This document shows, piece by piece, positions 59,787 to 64,000 of a stretch of DNA of 64,000 nt. Location: positions 52,523 through 116,522 of the forward strand of contig JABLXH010000002.1 of NCBI GenBank assembly GCA_013178155.1, in the 5' to 3' direction. This stretch comes from Armatimonadota bacterium. Lineage in GTDB: Bacteria > Armatimonadota > Zipacnadia > Zipacnadales > UBA11051. The stretch's first letter is position 1; every line of letters starts with the position of its first letter. Below the pieces are notes generated by a model. That model was not told the origin of the DNA, made no database searches, and worked only from the letters and a program-made list of their open reading frames with translations. The position numbers were made by a program, and so were the translations under genes.

Positions 59787-61048
59787 CCTGCCGCCACTCT
59801 CTCCTCGCCTGCGGCCGCCAACTCACCCACAGCTCGCCGCAACTCACGGCGGCTGCCAGCCATCGCTACCGGCACTCCAGCCTGCCGCAGCCGCGTTACC
59901 AGACGTGACTGGTTGGCACGCTGGCTGTCGCTGAGCAGTTCGGGCGGGGCCGCCACAAGGCAGCGTACGGCAACACCGCGGGAAACCGCCGACAGCAGCG
60001 CCCTTTCCAGGCCCGACTCGACCCCGGGGGTAATGGTGACTGCGGTCAGCCCAGGTCGCGCCTCCCCCAACTGATGGCTGATCAGTTCGGCAAAGGGACG
60101 GGAACTGGTTGGCTGTACCTCAGCCAGCGCTCTCCACGCCCGCGCGGCCGTGGCCTCGCCGCGGCCTGGTGTACGGAGCCCCAGCGGGAGCCCGTCGCCC
60201 ACCAGCGCCACCGCCTGATCCATGGCGAGAAAGGCAGGCACCAACGAGGCCGCCAAAATGATGGACATCTCCAATGAGGAGTCTACACCGTGGCCAACAT
60301 GGCTCGCGGCCCGGAGATCCAGCCAGATGGCTGCCGATAGCTCCCGGCCCCGGGCGTACTCCTTGACCATCAGCTCTCCGGTATGTGCCGTCACCTTCCA
60401 GTGCACATGCCGTAGTCCATCGCCCGGTTCGTGCTGGCGGATGCCCCAAAACTCCCCCCCTTGTCGCACGCGCGAGAGCGCCAGGTGCCGGGCCTCGCGG
60501 CAGAGCAGGTCTCGCCGCCAGACCCAGGGCACCGAGAAGACCTCGGGCAGGGCCAGAAGCGCCACGCTGGCTGACTGGGGGCCCGGTCGCCGGAACATGC
60601 CCACCGGGTCTGTCCCGATCAGTTGCGCGGGACCAACGTGCCAGCGTCCGCGCACGGGCAGGACCGTTTCCACCGTTGCTTCTGCGACCTCGCCGCGGCT
60701 CAACGATGGGAGCCCAAACTCCAGGGCCTGTTCGGCATGGGGAATCGTCTGGTTGGTGACGCGCAACGCTACTATGGGTGCCGGTCGCGAAATCAGGCCG
60801 GTGTTCGTCAGAGTGACCCGCACCGGCACTCGATTGCCGGCCGCTACCTCATGCCGCGACAGATGAATGTCCACCTGCAGCCCTGCTACGGCGAGACGCG
60901 AGAGCCAGTAACATCCCGCCACCACCGCCAGGCAGATGCCGGACAGCACATAGGCCACCGCCGCGTCGTTCATGAAACCGACGAAGTAGAATACGAGTGC
61001 GCCGCCGAGGAAGACCTTGAGGTTGCGGGACATGGCTCCAACCAGCAT
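59783..61048 (-). CDS. DUF58-family protein
   Basis: Predicted 421-aa protein with two N-terminal membrane helices (about 10-50), a beta-rich middle and the DUF58 core GEFWGIRQHEPGDGLRHVHW at 199-218, followed by a vWA-like C-terminal fold. DUF58 proteins are encoded with MoxR ATPases and transglutaminase-like membrane proteins, as here. The start may be 61048 or the ATG at 61033. It lies seven bases after the MoxR gene. The complex is thought to act as an envelope-associated chaperone or protease-like system; its molecular role is not known. Confidence 0.85.
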   Translation of the reverse strand: MLVGAMSRNLKVFLGGALVFYFVGFMNDAAVAYVLSGICLAVVAGCYWLSRLAVAGLQVDIHLSRHEVAAGNRVPVRVTLTNTGLISRPAPIVALRVTNQTIPHAEQALEFGLPSLSRGEVAEATVETVLPVRGRWHVGPAQLIGTDPVGMFRRPGPQSASVALLALPEVFSVPWVWRRDLLCREARHLALSRVRQGGEFWGIRQHEPGDGLRHVHWKVTAHTGELMVKEYARGRELSAAIWLDLRAASHVGHGVDSSLEMSIILAASLVPAFLAMDQAVALVGDGLPLGLRTPGRGEATAARAWRALAEVQPTSSRPFAELISHQLGEARPGLTAVTITPGVESGLERALLSAVSRGVAVRCLVAAPPELLSDSQRANQSRLVTRLRQAGVPVAMAGSRRELRRAVGELAAAGEERVAAG

Positions 61049-61055
61049 CTCTGGG

Positions 61056-61997
61056 CTATACAGGCACTGGTAGCCGGTCTAGCAGTTCATGGACTACCTG
61101 CGCGGTGGTCAAGTCGCCCATTCGCATCTCTGGCGCCAAGAGCATGCGATGTGCCAACGTGGAGACCGCCAGCTGCTTAATGTCATCGGGCTCGACATAG
61201 TCGCGGCCGTTGATGATTGCAAGAGCCTGGGAACAGCGGACCAGAGCCAGGGTGCCGCGGGGGCTTGCGCCCACATAAAGGCTATCGTGCTGCCGCGTTG
61301 CCGCCACCAGGTCGAGAACGTAGTCATATAGCTCTTCGGCCACCAAGACCTGAGCCGTAAGTTGCTGCAGTTCCCTGATCTCGGCCTCGGAGGCCACAGC
61401 CTCCAGGGCATGCAGGGGATGGCGCAGAAGCTGCCCCTTGACCACCTGCTTCTCCGCCTCCCGGTCCGGATAGCCGATGGACTGGCGGATCAGAAAACGG
61501 TCGAGTTGGGACTCGGGCAGTGGGTAGACACCTTCGTACTCGATGGGGTTCTCGGTGGCGATAACCATGAAAGGCTGAGGCAAAGGGTACGTGGCACCGT
61601 CCACCGTGACCTGCCGCTCCTCCATGGCTTCCAGCAGCGCCGCTTGCGTCCGCGGCGTAGCTCGGTTGACCTCATCGGCCACCAGGATGTTGGCAAAGAC
61701 GGGACCGGGCCGGAAACTGAACTGTCCACTACGCTGGTTGTAGATGCTAACGCCGGTGATGTCCGAGGGCAGCAGGTCGGGAGTGAACTGGATGCGACTG
61801 AACTCGCCGCCCAGCGACCGGGCCATCGCCCGCGCCAGCATCGTCTTTCCCACGCCGGGCACATCCTCAAAGAGCATGTGCCCCCCCGCCAGTAAGGCCA
61901 CCAGCGTGCGCTCCACTACCTCCCGCTTCCCGACGATCACCTGCTCAACGTTGGCTATGATGGCCTCACATAGAGCGGTGGCCTCGATCCTGGTCAT
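61056..61997 (-). CDS. MoxR-family AAA ATPase
   Basis: Predicted 313-aa ATPase. Walker A is GVGKTMLARAMA (Lys51), Walker B lies in NILVADEVNRATPRTQAALL, and sensor and arginine-finger regions follow (FMVIATENPIEYEG, LPESQLDRFLI). MoxR proteins usually drive assembly or remodelling with a vWA partner, here the DUF58 protein. GGAG lies nine bases before the ATG. It is the first gene of the minus-strand operon MoxR-DUF58-TgpA-like-SLH porin. Confidence 0.92.
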   Translation of the reverse strand: MTRIEATALCEAIIANVEQVIVGKREVVERTLVALLAGGHMLFEDVPGVGKTMLARAMARSLGGEFSRIQFTPDLLPSDITGVSIYNQRSGQFSFRPGPVFANILVADEVNRATPRTQAALLEAMEERQVTVDGATYPLPQPFMVIATENPIEYEGVYPLPESQLDRFLIRQSIGYPDREAEKQVVKGQLLRHPLHALEAVASEAEIRELQQLTAQVLVAEELYDYVLDLVAATRQHDSLYVGASPRGTLALVRCSQALAIINGRDYVEPDDIKQLAVSTLAHRMLLAPEMRMGDLTTAQVVHELLDRLPVPV

Positions 61998-62130
61998 GGC
62001 GCGGTTCTCCAGCCGGTTTCGGATGTTCTACAGTGAACCTGGCCCTTCGCCGCGCTCGCCAGTGCTTCCTGCAGTGAAAGTGGTTAAGACAGCGCTAGGT
62101 CGTCTCCTGGACAGCCCACGGAACAGCATT

Positions 62131-62158
62131 GAGACCGCCCGGAGTGCCGGACGGTCTC
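62131..62158 (-). terminator. Hairpin between the small secretin-like gene and moxR
   Basis: Twelve-position stem with one mismatch (GAGACCGCCCGG at 62131-62142 against 62147-62158), four-base loop AGTG. It lies downstream of the 124-aa gene on the minus strand. No clear U-tract. The rest of the 220-base gap shows no gene. Confidence 0.5.
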
Positions 62159-62217
62159 GCAAGTGGCAGCAGTGTTCGCCTGGTGAAAGTTCTTGCTCCC
62201 TACCTTCAGGACGGCTT

Positions 62218-62592
62218 CTAGCGGAACGGCTGGGGCAATGGATAACCCCATGGGGTGCCGTAGTCGCCTCGGCGGGGCGAGTACCCGCCGTAGCCCCAGT
62301 CGCCCTGATAGGACTGTCCCCACGACCCACTGCCACGGCGCATATAACCGCGGTCCCCGTAGCTCCCACCGTACGGGGAGTCCCCCACCGCGCCACCAGC
62401 GCCAATCACCGTGCCGCCAAACATGATGGCGGCCAGGGCGGGATCCATGTACTTAAGAGGGATAACCTGCAGGTAGACGGTTCGGCCCTGGCTGTCCTTC
62501 CCGACAGGCACAGCGTGACTGGCCTCGGCCCAAGCGGCGACCGAGATGAGTAGACAGAGCATACTCACTGCTATGAGAACATAGGCGCGCAT
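62218..62592 (-). CDS. Small secreted protein with a secretin-N-like segment
   Basis: Predicted 124-aa exported protein; AAGGAG lies eight bases before the ATG at 62592, and the signal peptide is MRAYVLIAVSMLCLLISVAA. The segment YLQVIPLKYMDPALAAIMFG has the pattern of a secretin N-domain repeat (hydrophobic-x-IPLKY, then a short helix). The C-terminal half is rich in Gly, Tyr and Ser. It is far too short to form a secretin channel. Possibly a relic or free-standing N-domain partner. Confidence 0.6.
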   Translation of the reverse strand: MRAYVLIAVSMLCLLISVAAWAEASHAVPVGKDSQGRTVYLQVIPLKYMDPALAAIMFGGTVIGAGGAVGDSPYGGSYGDRGYMRRGSGSWGQSYQGDWGYGGYSPRRGDYGTPWGYPLPQPFR

Positions 62593-62795
62593 TGCCACCA
62601 CTCCTTGTCGCCTTCTGGGTGTCCCGGCCAGGCACCTGCCTTGCGCCGGCCAAGCTCAACGCCGCGAAGAATAAGGGCGAAGCACACTGACGACACGTGA
62701 GGGAGGGAGGGTCTGGCTTTTCGTGTCACTGGCCTAGCATCCAGCAGCGTGCTCCGCCCTTCCGAACTATTAGACGTCGTAGGTCGCAGTTGGGT

Positions 62796-63749
62796 TCAGG
62801 TATTTCGCACAGATTCTGTGCCTGCTGGCTGCTGCAGGTCAGCAAACCCCTCTTGCCCTTCGTCCATGGGGCAACACCCGCCGATGACACACTCGCGAGG
62901 ATCGCGGCCTGCAGCTACACGCTCACCGGTCTGGTGTGGCTGGATCAGCCTCTCATAGACAAGGGCACCCAGCAGCCCCCCGATGATCGGCGCTGCGATG
63001 AACACCCACCACTCACAGCCGCGCGGTCCCGGGATAGCGATGGACTTCCAGCCCGCGAAGTAGGACACCAGGCGCGGCGCGAAGTCGCGCATGGGGTTGA
63101 GGCCCGCCTGGGAGACGGGCGCCAGAACTGCGATGATGCAGGCGACCACCAAGCCGATCAGGAAAGGGTGGAAGCTGGCAGGTACAGGGGCGAGCTTGTT
63201 GCACTTGTCCGTCAGAGCCATGATGAAGAAGACCAGTAGCGCGGTACCGATCATCTCGCCTGCGAAGCCACCGGCGACGCTAACCTGGGCGAAGGCAGCC
63301 TCGTCCGTGCCATAGATGGCTGGGTTGGGGAAGTACTCCCCTAACCACATCGCCGAGAGCTGGCTACCCGGCTCCCCGCGCACAATGCCCTTCTTGGCCT
63401 CGAACGCGGCGCAGGTTCCCCCGTAGATGCTCAGCAGCAGTAGCGAAGCCAGTAGGCCCCCGGCGAACTGGGCGGCAATGTACGGCGGTACCTTGCGCCA
63501 GGGAAAGTCACCACCACGGAAGACCGCCATGGCAATGGAGACCGCCGGGTTCAGGTGGGCGCCGCTAACCGCCCCTACCGCGTAGATAGCCAGGCCGATG
63601 GCGAATCCCCAGACCGTCGCCACCTGCCAAAGGCCCTGGTGCGCCCCCGTCAGCACCGCCACGGCCACGGAGCCGGTGCCAAAGAGCACCAGCAGAAAGG
63701 AACCGACCAGTTCGCCCATCATCTCGCCATGGAGGCTGGGCCGTCTCAT
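62796..63749 (-). CDS. Aquaporin/aquaglyceroporin (MIP family)
   Basis: Predicted 317-aa inner-membrane channel with six helices and two half-helices. The first pore motif is GAHLNPAVS. The second is GLNPMRDFAPR, where Asp after Arg is the aquaglyceroporin (GlpF) mark but NPA is changed to NPM. The C-terminal tail of about 50 residues is hydrophilic and includes CVIGGCC. The start overlaps the preceding gene in an ATGA. Glycerol or small-polyol uptake is likely. The 200-base gap up to 62592 shows nothing else. Confidence 0.9.
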   Translation of the reverse strand: MRRPSLHGEMMGELVGSFLLVLFGTGSVAVAVLTGAHQGLWQVATVWGFAIGLAIYAVGAVSGAHLNPAVSIAMAVFRGGDFPWRKVPPYIAAQFAGGLLASLLLLSIYGGTCAAFEAKKGIVRGEPGSQLSAMWLGEYFPNPAIYGTDEAAFAQVSVAGGFAGEMIGTALLVFFIMALTDKCNKLAPVPASFHPFLIGLVVACIIAVLAPVSQAGLNPMRDFAPRLVSYFAGWKSIAIPGPRGCEWWVFIAAPIIGGLLGALVYERLIQPHQTGERVAAGRDPRECVIGGCCPMDEGQEGFADLQQPAGTESVRNT

Positions 63750-64000
63750 GCATCCTCACCTGCCCACAGCTCCTCCGCGACGCGGACCAACTCATCGGCC
63801 ACGGCCACTACGGCTGGATGGTCCAGAGGCGCGTGCTCGCGCGGCATAGAGGCCAGGTCGAAGCCTTTGAGGGCCAGCAGCTCGTCCACGCGCACCGTGG
63901 CGTGCACCGGCCCACCTTTCTCGGCGACCAGGTGGTTGGCGCAGCACTTCTCGCAGGATTCCACCGCCACTACCCAGTCATTCAACAGGAAGTCCACATC
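63746..64000 (-). CDS. DGC-like putative zinc-binding protein, incomplete at window edge
   Basis: The minus-strand frame is open to the end of the window; a GTG at 63997 could be the start (83 aa), or the gene may continue beyond the edge. VVAVESCEKCCANHLVAEKGG, quoted only in part here, resembles the cysteine motif of DGC-domain proteins (GCxxCC-like). It is coupled to the aquaporin gene by an ATGA overlap. Family assignment is tentative. Confidence 0.45.
   Translation of the reverse strand, partial: DVDFLLNDWVVAVESCEKCCANHLVAEKGGPVHATVRVDELLALKGFDLASMPREHAPLDHPAVVAVADELVRVAEELWAGEDA

Noticed and set aside
1..64000. tRNA genes, CRISPR arrays, insertion sequences or phage genes
   Set aside because: No cloverleaf-like T-loop signatures, no regularly spaced direct repeats, and no transposase, integrase or phage protein motifs were noticed by eye; a covariance-model scan would be needed to be certain about tRNAs.

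Overview
This 64 kb window is dense, GC-rich bacterial DNA. Almost every gap is under 250 bases. I recognised no tRNA, rRNA, CRISPR array or insertion sequence. The organism was almost certainly a diderm: there is a predicted outer-membrane porin carrying an N-terminal SLH domain and ending in Phe (56716-58413), a SPOR-domain protein, a lipoprotein, an HtrA protease and a HlyD-type tripartite-pump adaptor. The SLH-porin, together with many secreted TIM-barrel/LamG/DUF4091 proteins, a sulfatase and several UroD-like methyltransferases, resembles uncultured Terrabacteria diderms such as Armatimonadota. That assignment is inference from gene content only.

Region 1 (1-27.8 kb) begins with the tail of an HtrA protease and then becomes a secreted glycan-processing island. 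It holds a DUF4091 protein, a predicted carbohydrate-binding protein, an aldo-keto reductase and five large TIM-barrel-type proteins (460, 1100, 885, 1163 and 1505 aa). A sulfatase and a class IV aminotransferase lie in the same minus-strand operon as two of the giants. A housekeeping operon is embedded at 11163-14597: SPOR protein, small membrane protein, metallophosphoesterase, orphan PqqD-domain protein and universal stress protein.

Region 2 (28.0-33.8 kb) is a complete YbhGFSR-like ABC exporter operon. Its adaptor has an unusually regular mirrored 33-residue repeat.

Region 3 (33.9-44.4 kb) starts at a perfect-consensus promoter. All genes run on the plus strand: pyrF, pyrB, argG, a ferritin-like gene, argH, pyrK, pyrD, a six-hairpin-glycosidase-like gene, a small gene, a parvulin-type foldase and a P-loop ATPase. 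Pyrimidine and arginine genes are interleaved; both pathways consume aspartate and carbamoyl phosphate. PyrB carries a C-terminal module matching only the zinc domain of the PyrI regulatory chain.

Region 4 (44.5-56.6 kb) holds a secreted beta-rich protein, glgC, two UroD-family genes with a small CxxC protein, a KDG-kinase-like gene, an FAD oxidoreductase, a degenerate aldo-keto-reductase-like gene, proS and purL.

Region 5 (56.7-64 kb) is an envelope region read on the minus strand: MoxR ATPase, DUF58 protein, a TgpA-like membrane protein that stops where its transglutaminase domain should begin, and the SLH/collagen-like/porin protein. A small secretin-N-like secreted protein, an aquaglyceroporin and an edge-truncated gene follow.

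The observations I would chase first are the PyrB-zinc fusion, the mirrored-repeat adaptor, the collagen-containing SLH porin, the truncated TgpA, and the P-loop ATPase coupled to a foldase.
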